Positions 45,367 to 53,718 of a DNA stretch of 64,000 bases are shown here, piece by piece. The notes under the pieces are model-generated. The model saw only the letters and a list, made by a program, of their open reading frames with translations, did not search any database and was not told the DNA's origin. This stretch comes from Bin55 sp963664665 (GTDB lineage: Bacteria; Pseudomonadota; Gammaproteobacteria; Pseudomonadales; Azotimanducaceae): contig CAXXMH010000004.1 of assembly GCA_963664665.2 (NCBI GenBank), positions 434,001 to 498,000 on the forward strand, given 5' to 3'. A program made the translations under genes and the position numbers. The first letter of the stretch is position 1, and each line of letters begins with the position of its first letter.

Positions 45367-46491
45367 TTGACTCGACGGGAAGTGTCGCTGCTTGTTGTGG
45401 TGGCTTTTGTAATAGGGTTAGTTCTCGCGCTAGTGGTTCGATTTCCGCTCTGGTATTCGGTATCGGACGGTGAAAGCGATAGCTCAACTCAGGTCGTCGA
45501 TTCGACTAGAGAAGCCACTAAACGATGGCGTGTGCCAGTCTCATTTCCAACTAATCTTGAGGTACTTGGCGACAACATCATTTATGTTGCGGGCTTGGTG
45601 AGCTCGTTGTCAGACGGTGATTTTGAGTTTCTGATAGCGGAGCCAAAAGAGATCGTACCCGAATTCCAGATCGTTGACGCTGTGCGGGAAGGGAAAATCC
45701 CGGCAGGCTACACCTGGTTAGGGTACGATCAAGGCAAGATTCCAGCGTCGCCACTTTTTGGTGCCGTTCCTTTTGGTCTAGAACCTTGGGAGTTCTCGTC
45801 GTGGTGGTTCGAAGGTGGTGGGGAGCAGCTCGCTCAGGAACTCTATGCACGGGACGGGGTTCACGTCTTACTGTGCGGCCTCATCGGACCGGAAACGGCC
45901 GGCTGGTTCCGAGAGCCGATCAATTCGCTTGATGATCTTCGCGGCTTGAAGATTCGATTTGCCGGACTTGGAGGGAAAGTCATCGAGCGTACAGGTGCAT
46001 CTGTCACAATGATCCCGGGCGCGGAGATCTTCCAGGCACTCGAAAAAGGCGCAATCGACGCCACTGAATACTCATTGCCTAATGTCGATCAATCGTTGGG
46101 ATTCGATCGCGTCGCGAAACTCAACTATTTCCCGGGTTGGCATCAAGTGTTCACCTCGCTCCACTTGACTGTAAACATGGATCAATGGAATAGTCTGACT
46201 CCGCAGGAGCAAAGCATCGTGGAAACCGCGTGCACGGCAGGGGTGACCCGTAATCTAGCGAAGGCGGAAGCTGTACAAGGACCGATCATCGCAAGTTTTG
46301 CGGAGAAAGGCGTGACGGCAAACTACCTTCCTGAGGATGTGCTGCGAGAACTAAATCGTCTTTCTGACGAGGTGATGGCGGAGGAAGCAGCGAACGATGC
46401 GGACTTCCAACGTATTTACGAATCACAAACTGCTTTCCGAGCTGACTACGCACACTGGAAGAAGTTTGCGTACCTGCCGCGGGACTTTTGA
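45367..46491 (+). CDS. TRAP transporter substrate-binding protein, TakP/DctP_2-like
   Basis: 374 residues, TTG start with AGAAGGA upstream. An N-terminal hydrophobic segment (about 5-25) exports or anchors it. DLRGLKIRFAGLGGKV contains the Arg that grips a carboxylate, and ATEYSLPNVDQSLGFDRVAKLNYFPGWHQ is the typical stretch of the 2-oxoacid-binding TakP subgroup. It delivers a carboxylate ligand to the membrane pair encoded directly downstream. Confidence 0.9.
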   Translation: MTRREVSLLVVVAFVIGLVLALVVRFPLWYSVSDGESDSSTQVVDSTREATKRWRVPVSFPTNLEVLGDNIIYVAGLVSSLSDGDFEFLIAEPKEIVPEFQIVDAVREGKIPAGYTWLGYDQGKIPASPLFGAVPFGLEPWEFSSWWFEGGGEQLAQELYARDGVHVLLCGLIGPETAGWFREPINSLDDLRGLKIRFAGLGGKVIERTGASVTMIPGAEIFQALEKGAIDATEYSLPNVDQSLGFDRVAKLNYFPGWHQVFTSLHLTVNMDQWNSLTPQEQSIVETACTAGVTRNLAKAEAVQGPIIASFAEKGVTANYLPEDVLRELNRLSDEVMAEEAANDADFQRIYESQTAFRADYAHWKKFAYLPRDF

Positions 46492-47007
46492 GTGGATTTG
46501 CCTAGCACGTGGCTATCCCGGATAGTCGACCCGGCGCTGAGCCGAATAGCGCAAGGCGTTTCTGTTATTTGGGTCATCTTGATGGCGGTGATCGTCATCA
46601 ACGTAACTGCCAGATACCTGTTCGAACAAGGCCGGATTGAGTTCGAAGAACTACAGTGGCACCTTTATTCCATGGGTTTCATGTTGACCATCGGCTACGC
46701 GTTGGTCGTCGACGCGCACATCCGCGTAGACGTGTTCCACGAACGACTGTCACACCGCGCACGTCTTTGGATCGACTTTTATGGGTTATTGTTCTTCGTC
46801 GTGCCGTTTTGCCTAGTCATGCTCTGGTACGGGTGGGATTTCTTCATCTATAGCTTCAATATAGGTGAGATTTCGGCGTCGCCAGGCGGCCTGCCGTTTC
46901 GCTGGTTCATCAAATCGTTCGTGGTCATTGGTTTTGCATTATTACTACTAGCTGCGCTCTCTAGGCTCTCGCGGCTATATGCTGGTTTATTCACACGTGG
47001 AACTTAA
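46492..47007 (+). CDS. TRAP transporter small permease (DctQ-type)
   Basis: 171 residues, four helices, with ARYLFEQGRIEFEELQWHLYSMGFMLTIGYAL near the middle, a DctQ landmark. The GTG start touches the stop of the binding-protein gene (TGA-GTG). It stabilises the large permease and docks the binding protein. Confidence 0.9.
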   Translation: MDLPSTWLSRIVDPALSRIAQGVSVIWVILMAVIVINVTARYLFEQGRIEFEELQWHLYSMGFMLTIGYALVVDAHIRVDVFHERLSHRARLWIDFYGLLFFVVPFCLVMLWYGWDFFIYSFNIGEISASPGGLPFRWFIKSFVVIGFALLLLAALSRLSRLYAGLFTRGT

Positions 47008-48346
47008 CGAAGTACTAGCACTGGCGATGTTCTTCGCCTTCATCCTATTGGTCTTCACTGGCTTTCCGGTTGCATGGATCTTGGCGGGCTTGGCGGTGTT
47101 ATTCACATGCATTGCCATCATCGTGGATATCGATCTAGGTCTATTCACGGGCGTAGATTGGCTCTACACGTCGATTACGGTCGATCGGGTATGGAATGTC
47201 ATGGAAAACTGGGTAATGGTCGCGTTACCTATGTTCATATTCATGGGATTGTTGTTGGATCGTTCAGGCATCGCCAGCGAACTCATGACTAGCTTCGCGA
47301 AACTCTTTCGTCGCGTGAATGGCGGACTCGCGATATCCGTGACACTGATCGGCGTGCTGTTGGCCGCCACGACCGGGATCATTGGCGCTTCGGTGGTGCT
47401 GCTCGCGCTACTTGGTCTGCCCGTGATGCTGCGACAAGGCTATGCGCCGATGTTGGCGTCTGGTACTGTCTGTGCGGTCGGTACTTTAGGCATCTTGATC
47501 CCGCCGAGCATCATGCTGGTGTTGATGGCAGACCGCATGGCGATGCCGGTCGGCGACCTATTTCTAGGCGCTGTGTTCCCCGGCTTACTACTGGGTTCGC
47601 TCTATATCCTCTATATCGTCGTGTTGGGATGGATCAAGCCCGATTTGGCACCGAAACTTCCGGGCGAAGGATCGTTCGACTTCAAAGAGCTGCAACGCTT
47701 AGTTCTTGCGATTCTTCCCCCAGCTGCATTGATTCTCGGTGTACTTGGAAGCATCTTTTTTGGTATCGCGACGCCTACAGAAGCCGCTGGGGTCGGTGCG
47801 TTCGGAGCGTTGCTGTTGGCGTTGTGGAAGCGGAAGCTGGATCTACCCGTATTCAAAGAAGTGCTGACGGAAACCACCAAGACCACCGCATTTATCTTTG
47901 CGATTCTGATCGGAGCCACCGCGTTTTCGTTAGTACTACGCGGCCTAGGTGGCGACGAGTTGATCGAACGGACGCTGCTGAACCTGCCGTTTGGTCCAAC
48001 GGGAGTCGTAATCACGATTCTGTTCTGTACGTTCCTATTAGGGTTCTTTCTTGATTGGATCGAACTGACGTTGATCATTCTGCCATTGGTATCACCGGTC
48101 GTCGTCGCGCTTGGCTTCGACCCGATTTGGTTTACGGTCCTATTCGCGGTATGTCTACAGACGAGTTTCCTTACGCCTCCCGTCGGGTTCGCGATCTTCT
48201 ATCTCAAAGGTTCTGCGCCACCTGACCTGCAAGCGACCACAATCTACAAAGGAGTCAGTCCATTTATCGCGTTGCAGTTGATCGGTCTTGGGTTGATCTT
48301 CTACTTTGCGTCGCTTGTTACCTGGTTGCCTGCACAGGCATATTAG
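46979..48346 (+). CDS. TRAP transporter large permease (DctM-type)
   Basis: 455 residues, about 12 helices. MENWVMVALPMFIFMGLLLDRSG, TGIIGASVVLLALLGLPVML, GTLGILIPPSIMLVLM and TPTEAAGVGAFGALLLAL are the standard DctM motifs. It is the Na+-coupled transport channel of the TRAP system. It overlaps the DctQ gene by 29 bp; an alternative GTG start at 46997 would shorten the overlap. Confidence 0.93.
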   Translation: MLVYSHVELNEVLALAMFFAFILLVFTGFPVAWILAGLAVLFTCIAIIVDIDLGLFTGVDWLYTSITVDRVWNVMENWVMVALPMFIFMGLLLDRSGIASELMTSFAKLFRRVNGGLAISVTLIGVLLAATTGIIGASVVLLALLGLPVMLRQGYAPMLASGTVCAVGTLGILIPPSIMLVLMADRMAMPVGDLFLGAVFPGLLLGSLYILYIVVLGWIKPDLAPKLPGEGSFDFKELQRLVLAILPPAALILGVLGSIFFGIATPTEAAGVGAFGALLLALWKRKLDLPVFKEVLTETTKTTAFIFAILIGATAFSLVLRGLGGDELIERTLLNLPFGPTGVVITILFCTFLLGFFLDWIELTLIILPLVSPVVVALGFDPIWFTVLFAVCLQTSFLTPPVGFAIFYLKGSAPPDLQATTIYKGVSPFIALQLIGLGLIFYFASLVTWLPAQAY

Positions 48347-48375
48347 AGTCGTCGCACGTCGATCGCATCTCGCGT

Positions 48376-48409
48376 CCCGTGCGTGGTGCAAGTTGAAATC
48401 ACGCATGGG
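48376..48409 (+). terminator. Hairpin after the TRAP operon
   Basis: CCCGTGCGTG / CACGCATGGG, ten pairs including one G-U, loop of 14 bases, 29 bp past the DctM stop. No T-run follows. Confidence 0.45.
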
Positions 48410-48422
48410 AGAGGATCTGTGC

Positions 48423-48695
48423 TCAGTAACCGTCGTCCCGCATTTGCCGAATCAACTCGACGGATGAGGTTCTCAGTCCTGGCATGGTTGCGCGAAATTC
48501 AGCCAACTCTTTGAGAGGTATTCATTCTTTCGCCATTGTTTGCTCCACTCGGGAAAGACGCACGATATCTTCTCCGTTCCGAGAGAAGACCACTTCTTGA
48601 GCAGACTTTACTCCAGCTAGAAGTTCCGTAAGATGCGCTTGGGCGTAAAGCAGATCGACTCGCTGCCCCCGATCGTTTACAGTTAATGAATTAAC
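48423..48695 (-). pseudogene. Phd/YefM-type antitoxin relic with an in-frame stop
   Basis: One minus-strand frame reads VDLLYAQAHLTELL, then AQEVVFSRNGEDIVRL, the classic Phd N-terminal pattern (dA..hLs.ll, e.vvi.r.g.pvarL). It hits TGA at 48522-48524 and continues in the same frame with LKELAEFRATMPGLRTS and SVELIRQMRDDGY, a typical antitoxin C-terminus, to a stop at 48423. No ATG or GTG is seen before the upstream stop at 48696, so the start is damaged too. No toxin gene follows. It is best read as a decayed toxin-antitoxin remnant next to an IS. Confidence 0.6.
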
Positions 48696-48764
48696 TCACC
48701 AAGGATAGTGAAGTTCGCGAGAATCGGCGAAAACTATGGGACTGCGCACGTTTTAGGGGACAGT

Positions 48765-49651
48765 TTAAGTAAGAGAGTCGAAGCCATTTTCATAGCCTTG
48801 CTCCTCGTCATCGAGCCTGGCAAGTTGCTCCAGCTCGTGTCGGTTTAATGAAATCCGTCGCAACGGGTTATATATCTTCAGGAAGTAGCGATCGATCTTT
48901 TCGATGGCTTCCTGGCGTGTTCGAAGGCGACTGCGATACACACCATTTCGCGTTTCAACTGCGAGAACACGGTTTCAGCGGATGCGTTATCTGCACACGT
49001 TCGGACTCGACCCATGCTGATCGTCAAGCCATGGTGTTCGAGACAGTCTCGATAAGCCTCACTGGTGTATTGGCTGCCGTGATCGGAATGCAGGATCGGA
49101 CGTTCACCGTCGAGACGTGACGCCACCGCCCGGTCGACCGTCGTGGTCACCAGCTCGGCGGTTTGGCGCAGACCCATACGCCACGCGACGACCACCCCGT
49201 CGTAGAGATCTTTGATGATGCAGAGATACAACCTGCCTTCCGCCGTTCGAATCTCGGTCAAGTCCGACACCCAGATCGTGTTCGGCTGCGCGGCCGCGAA
49301 GTCGCGTTGCACGAGGTCGGGGACGACCTCATCGGTCATGCGCGTCTTCCGATGACGGCGTTTCTTGACAGGCACACCCCACAGCGAGGCTTCGCCCATC
49401 AACCGTCGGACCCGCCGCGCGCCGAGCCATTCGCCATGTTGCGTCCGCAGGATCTCACGCATGCGCCGATACCCGAAGATGCCACCCCATTCGGCATGGA
49501 TCACGCGTATCAGGGTGCGCAAGCGGCGATCCTCGAGCACCCGCGCGGACGCACCTCCGCGTTGGCGCCAGGCGTAGTACTTGCTCCGCGTCACGGCGAG
49601 GCGATCGCACATGTAGGCCACCGGATAGGTGTCGTCGAGCGCTGCGATCAC
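48765..49651 (-). pseudogene. IS3-family OrfB transposase, frameshifted (copy A)
   Basis: The integrase-core frame matches copy B up to the DDE glutamate (VSDLTEI, HSDHGSQYT, ASAETVFSQLKREMV). An extra two bases near 48937-48943 (GTGTGT instead of GTGT) then shift the frame, and translation ends early at 48878. The original C-terminal 40 residues and stop (48765) survive out of frame. The catalytic triad remains but the C-terminus is lost, so activity is doubtful. Confidence 0.88.
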
Positions 49652-49953
49652 CTGATACCGGTCGGTTGGCGCGAGGCGAAGTAGCTCGAGGCCTTTTTTA
49701 AAAAGTCATTCTCGACCTTAAGGCGTCCCACTTCCTTCGCTAACTCCTCATACGTCGGTTGCTCATCCGACGTTGACGCTGCCGTCAACGTCTTCTGCCA
49801 CCGCCACAGCGTGCCAACGCTGACGCCTAACTGGGCACTGACTTCCGCCGCAGTTGCCGGTGTACTCGTCAGTAGCTGCACCGCTTCACGCTTGAATTCG
49901 TCGCTGTAGCGACGGCCTTGGCGTCCTTTCTTTCGTGGTTCAGTCATTTGCAT
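49648..49953 (-). CDS. IS3-family OrfA (copy A)
   Basis: 101 residues: a helix-turn-helix (YSDEFKREAVQLL...AAEVSAQLGVSVGTLWRWQ) and a leucine-zipper-like tail (EELAKEVGRLKVENDFLKK). It binds the IS ends. A slippery run (AAAAAAG on the minus strand, 49693-49699) would allow a -1 shift into OrfB. It differs from copy B by a single residue (Q for R). Confidence 0.9.
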   Translation of the reverse strand: MQMTEPRKKGRQGRRYSDEFKREAVQLLTSTPATAAEVSAQLGVSVGTLWRWQKTLTAASTSDEQPTYEELAKEVGRLKVENDFLKKASSYFASRQPTGIR

Positions 49954-50109
49954 GCTCCTAAGCTAAATTCTGCAAATAAACTGTCCCCCTAAACGTGCGC
50001 ATACCCTATCGCACAGAGTAATCAATTACGCTCGTAAATCCAATCGTTATATAGAAGTGATACCCTAGCGAACTACGAGAATGGCCTTCAGAACGGCGAC
50101 TGAACTAGC

Positions 50110-51887
50110 TCAGGCACCGTGCTCAACTGATTGCCTGAATTCGTCGTAAGGCATGAAGTCGCTACGAATCTCGAGCTTCGGTAGTTGAGCGACAAATTCG
50201 TTGGTTCGCAAGCTCACGGTAATGATTCGCAAGAGCAACTTCAAGATGTATGCGGGATCCTTGGCTGTTTCAACTGCATAGTCGTTAGGGTCGTTCTTGA
50301 TTCCAGTCTTCTTGTCAACTTTGATCTGATACTGATCTATGATCCATTCGATCGCCGGTCGGCCGTTGACAACGTACTCGTATGCGGATTGAGGTATGTC
50401 GCTCACGGTAATGGCGTGATTGAACACGATTGCGCTCTTGTTTTGCGTCCGGTTTTCAGCGCTGCCGGTGGCTTTCGCTCGAAAACGAATTTTGCGAACT
50501 CGAAGTTCATCGAGGCTAAATGAGTCGACTAATGCTTCGGAAGCGACCTGCCCATTCAGTTTTACATCTGCTGGAAAGTCCGCAGACTCATAGTTAACAT
50601 GAAGGTCACCGAGTTTTCGCCCTAAGTCGCTGAACTGCTGAAAATCGTCGAAAGATGAAACAACTGGAATGCGAGCTAGCTCCTTGAATAGATTCGATTG
50701 ATATGCCTCTCGATAATCCGACGAGTGCAAGACTCCGTAGATGTAATAGAAAAGGGAGTCTTTGTCGAGCGGCTTGTTAGGATAATGATCTTCAAAGTAC
50801 CGTAAACCGTGGTCACTCAGCGCATATCGCATGCCTCCTTCTAACTGAGATGCGCAAGAATCGTCCATGCCTAACGCGCTCGCCTCTGACTCTTGGGACT
50901 GATAGAAGAGCGGGAAACACTGAGCATTTCCAATTACTTGGTAATCTGGAACGCAATTTACCATCAAACATGAAAAAGGTTTAGTTGTTCCCTTGTTCTC
51001 GATACAAATCACTCGATTGGGCGTATCGGCTCTTGGAAAGAGGTTTGGTTGCCTGCCAATTTGCCCAATGATCGATGATGCGAAATAACACATGCGCTTG
51101 CTAAAGGGTCGATAGATTGAAACCACGCAATTTGTTGAATGAAATCTCTTGGAGTCGTGTCGTTGCAAATCCGTGAGAAACTCGCGACTCCAGCTTATAT
51201 CGGTATCGGAATAGCGTACCCAATCCCTAATTCGTGCGTTTGGCTGCTCCTTACCATAACGTCGCAGTTCATCGTTGAAATAGTCAAGTGTTCTTCGAAC
51301 GTTTCGTAACAGTCTGCCCTTGCTGAAGTTGTACGCCCACGCGTCCCGACTTGAAAGTACACCATGCGAATACATCTCAACAAGAACGGTAGTGTCTGAT
51401 GCTTTACGGTTATTTCCAAGGGGTATGAATTTGGGAAATCGTTGGTCTCTTTGGTTCAACCAATCGTCATAGTCATCTGGTTCGAGCGTTTTCCAAGCGA
51501 CAGTCTTAAGAGAGCGAAACTTGGTTAGTTTCTCGCGTTTTTGTTCGGTCGTCAGATAGTCGCCGATGTCGTAATAGAAAATCTCAGCCGGTCCGATGCG
51601 GGATGGGTCTTTTACCAATATCGTGATGGCGATCGGCGCTCTGCTCCCGCCGCCAAATAGACTACCACCTTCCTTCTTTCTTAGCTCACCTTGGGTTCTC
51701 GCGTTCCCCCTCAAATTCAAGACGTAAATCCGGCTAAATTCTTCGCGAAAGCAAGCCCGAACGCCACTACCTCCTACGCTCTCTAACCAGCCAGCATTGG
51801 TGATAAACCCGATTACACCTCTATCCTTGATGCGGTCGCTTGCCCAACGAAACGCGCGAACATAACTGTCGTACATACTTGTTACTA
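50110..51887 (-). pseudogene. Type ISP restriction-modification enzyme, C-terminal fragment
   Basis: About 589 residues belong to the original protein: the rest of the methyltransferase (SMYDSYVRAFRWASDRI, VIGFITNAGWLE) and a long target-recognition domain. The open frame now runs 15 codons further into the inserted element, to a TTG at 51924. It continues the N-terminal fragment at 53719-56923; joining the two at the 9-bp repeat gives an uninterrupted reading frame (A-S-L-V-T then S-M-Y-D-S-Y). Translation from the ATG at about 51872 or the TTG is possible, but half a methyltransferase is unlikely to work alone. Confidence 0.88.
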
Positions 51888-52142
51888 GGGTGTACGACAA
51901 ATCCTGCAGATTATAACTGGACAAAGAATCATATATACGAGGGGTTGGGGGCGAATTTGCACCCGTATGGGGTCACTGGCGAACCTAAATGGGTGGTCAG
52001 TTTAAATCGCTCCCTGAGAGTAAGAATACTTCACGCATTGACGCGAGCTTGCGTGCCGCGGAGGGTCGCTCGCCAAGCATAATTAAAGCGATGTTTTGAC
52101 GGGCACGGATGGCCCGTTGGCGGCAAGCACGGAGGCTCAACG

Positions 52143-52520
52143 ATGCTATTGACGATGTCGATTGTCGACGATTTCAAGCGCCGGTTTTCGGCGCGTCGCG
52201 CTACCCAAGCAACGGCGTTGGCGACGTTGCAGCGGGAAGTTGACGCGCTCAAGGCTGAAAATGCACGCTTACGGGGGCGGATGGGTCCCCTCGTGGCGCT
52301 GCTTGACGAGACCGAACCGGCGTTGGCGCAGGCGGCGTCGGCGGCGTTTGCCGCCCAGTTGCGAGTGGCGAACGAGGGTCTGCAAGCGGATTTGAACGAC
52401 GCGTTGGATTTCGATGCGCAGGAAACGCGCACGTTGGCGACGGCGCATGCGACGGCGCGAACCATCCTTGAACACACGCTGAACTTGGCTGAGGCTCAAA
52501 AAAAAACTACCGTGAAATGA
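52143..52520 (+). CDS. ISKra4-like element accessory ORF (coiled-coil)
   Basis: 125 residues, Ala- and Leu-rich, with a heptad-like ALATLQREVDALKAENARLR segment. It ends four bases inside the transposase gene (ATGA overlap). A run of nine A residues at 52498-52506 just before the junction could permit ribosomal slippage to make a fused transposase. ISKra4 relatives often carry such an N-terminal part. Confidence 0.7.
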   Translation: MLLTMSIVDDFKRRFSARRATQATALATLQREVDALKAENARLRGRMGPLVALLDETEPALAQAASAAFAAQLRVANEGLQADLNDALDFDAQETRTLATAHATARTILEHTLNLAEAQKKTTVK

Positions 52521-53674
52521 CCTGTCAGGTCTGCGGGGAAGGTGCCAAATACGAACGCGTCAGCGCGAATCAGGTGCTGTCGCGGCTCGGTCAATTGCGG
52601 GTCGAACATGCGGTCTATCAGTGCCAAGCCGAGGTGTGCAAGGTGCGCACAAAACCGCGTCGCGCGGAGTTGTCGCTCCCAACCGCAAGCTTGACGCAGG
52701 GCGCGGAACACGCCATCGGCATGGTGGCTGCGAACGTGTCGTTTACGCAAGCGGCGCACCTGCTGCATGACTTGACGGCGATCCCCGTCAACGCGAAACG
52801 GGTGGAACGGGTGGCCAAGTGTCTGGGCGCCAAGTTGCACGCCGACGAACAACGTCAGGTGATGCGGGCAGCGCCGTTTGTCGAGGCCCCAAGCGACTGC
52901 GGGGCGATTGACGGCACGGGGATTCCGATGCGGCCCGAGGCGACGGCTGACCGGGTCGGCAAGGGTGCGGACGGGGTCGCCAAGACCCGCGAAGTCAAGG
53001 TCGTGGCCTTTTGGCGCACGGACGACGACCAGGTCAAGCCGCACTACGATGCCGCGATCGAATCGGCGGCGACGAGCGCGGGTGAATCGCCCTTTGATCA
53101 ACGCTTGGCGCGACAGGGTGAACGCACCGGTTTCACGACCGCAAGCCAGCAAACGATGTTGAGCGATGGCGCGGTCTGGATCGAGCAGTTGGTCAGCCGC
53201 CAGTTCCCGAAGGCGTGCAAGATCTTGGATTTCTACCACGTGTCGTCACATATCTACCAAGCGTGCGAGGCGCATTACGGGTCCGACGTGAAGCGTGCCC
53301 AGGCAAAGCATCAGGAGCTGAAAGGCAAACTGCGCGCGGGCAACTCGCAGGCAGTCATCAACGCGTTGCGCCAATTCGGGGCGCCGGATGAAGTGGCGTA
53401 TCTGATGAAGAATCAAGCCCGCATGGATTATCCGCGTTATCGCGAGCGCGGTCTTCCGATCAGCTCGGCGCGCATCGAAAACGCGTGCAAGAACGTGATC
53501 GGTACGCGTTTCAAGCAAGGCGGCATGCGCTGGTCGCTGGCCGGCGCCACCAAGATGTTGGCGCTTCGATGTCGGTACATGAACCACGAACTGGACGCTT
53601 GGTACGAACGTCAGCGCGACGCACATCGAGTCCAGGCGACACCTTCGAAAACCAACGGCTACGCGTGGGCTTGA
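52517..53674 (+). CDS. ISKra4-family transposase
   Basis: 385 residues. CQVCGEGAKY and CQAEVCK give an N-terminal zinc-ribbon-like part; SDCGAIDGTGIPMRPEA, REVKVVAFW and CKILDFYHVSSHIYQA carry the acidic residues of the DDE core (two D visible in AIDGTG and LDFYH); ENACKNVIGTRFKQGGMRWS is the conserved C-terminal segment with the Glu. The frame is intact, so the element may be mobile. Confidence 0.88.
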   Translation: MTCQVCGEGAKYERVSANQVLSRLGQLRVEHAVYQCQAEVCKVRTKPRRAELSLPTASLTQGAEHAIGMVAANVSFTQAAHLLHDLTAIPVNAKRVERVAKCLGAKLHADEQRQVMRAAPFVEAPSDCGAIDGTGIPMRPEATADRVGKGADGVAKTREVKVVAFWRTDDDQVKPHYDAAIESAATSAGESPFDQRLARQGERTGFTTASQQTMLSDGAVWIEQLVSRQFPKACKILDFYHVSSHIYQACEAHYGSDVKRAQAKHQELKGKLRAGNSQAVINALRQFGAPDEVAYLMKNQARMDYPRYRERGLPISSARIENACKNVIGTRFKQGGMRWSLAGATKMLALRCRYMNHELDAWYERQRDAHRVQATPSKTNGYAWA

Positions 53675-53718
53675 AAACCCTTATGGGACAAGGGATCTGC
53701 AGAAATTGTCGTACACCC

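Larger units (their letters stand above)
48738..50006 (-). mobile_element. IS3-family insertion sequence, copy A (frameshifted)
   Basis: 1269 bp. The ends are imperfect inverted repeats beginning GGGTATGCGCACGTTTAGGG (right) and GGGACTGCGCACGTTTTAGG (left), flanked by a 3-bp repeat TAT (48735-48737, 50007-50009). It encodes OrfA and a broken OrfB on the minus strand. It is nearly identical to copy B at 62414-63680, in opposite orientation, and is 2 bp longer because of the insertion that breaks OrfB. Confidence 0.92.
51888..53718 (+). mobile_element. ISKra4-like insertion sequence inside the Type ISP gene
   Basis: 1831 bp. The ends are inverted repeats GGGTGTACGACAA... with matching CTGCAG seven to nine bases further in, flanked by perfect 9-bp repeats TTGTTACTA at 51879-51887 and 53719-53727. 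It encodes two overlapping frames on the plus strand, opposite to the host gene. Its coding part is visibly more GC-rich than the surrounding DNA. The first 255 bp carry no gene. Confidence 0.92.

Noticed and set aside
52496..53239. Long minus-strand frame opposite the ISKra4-type transposase
   Set aside because: It is a reading-frame shadow of GC-rich transposase coding sequence, with no ribosome site or family pattern.
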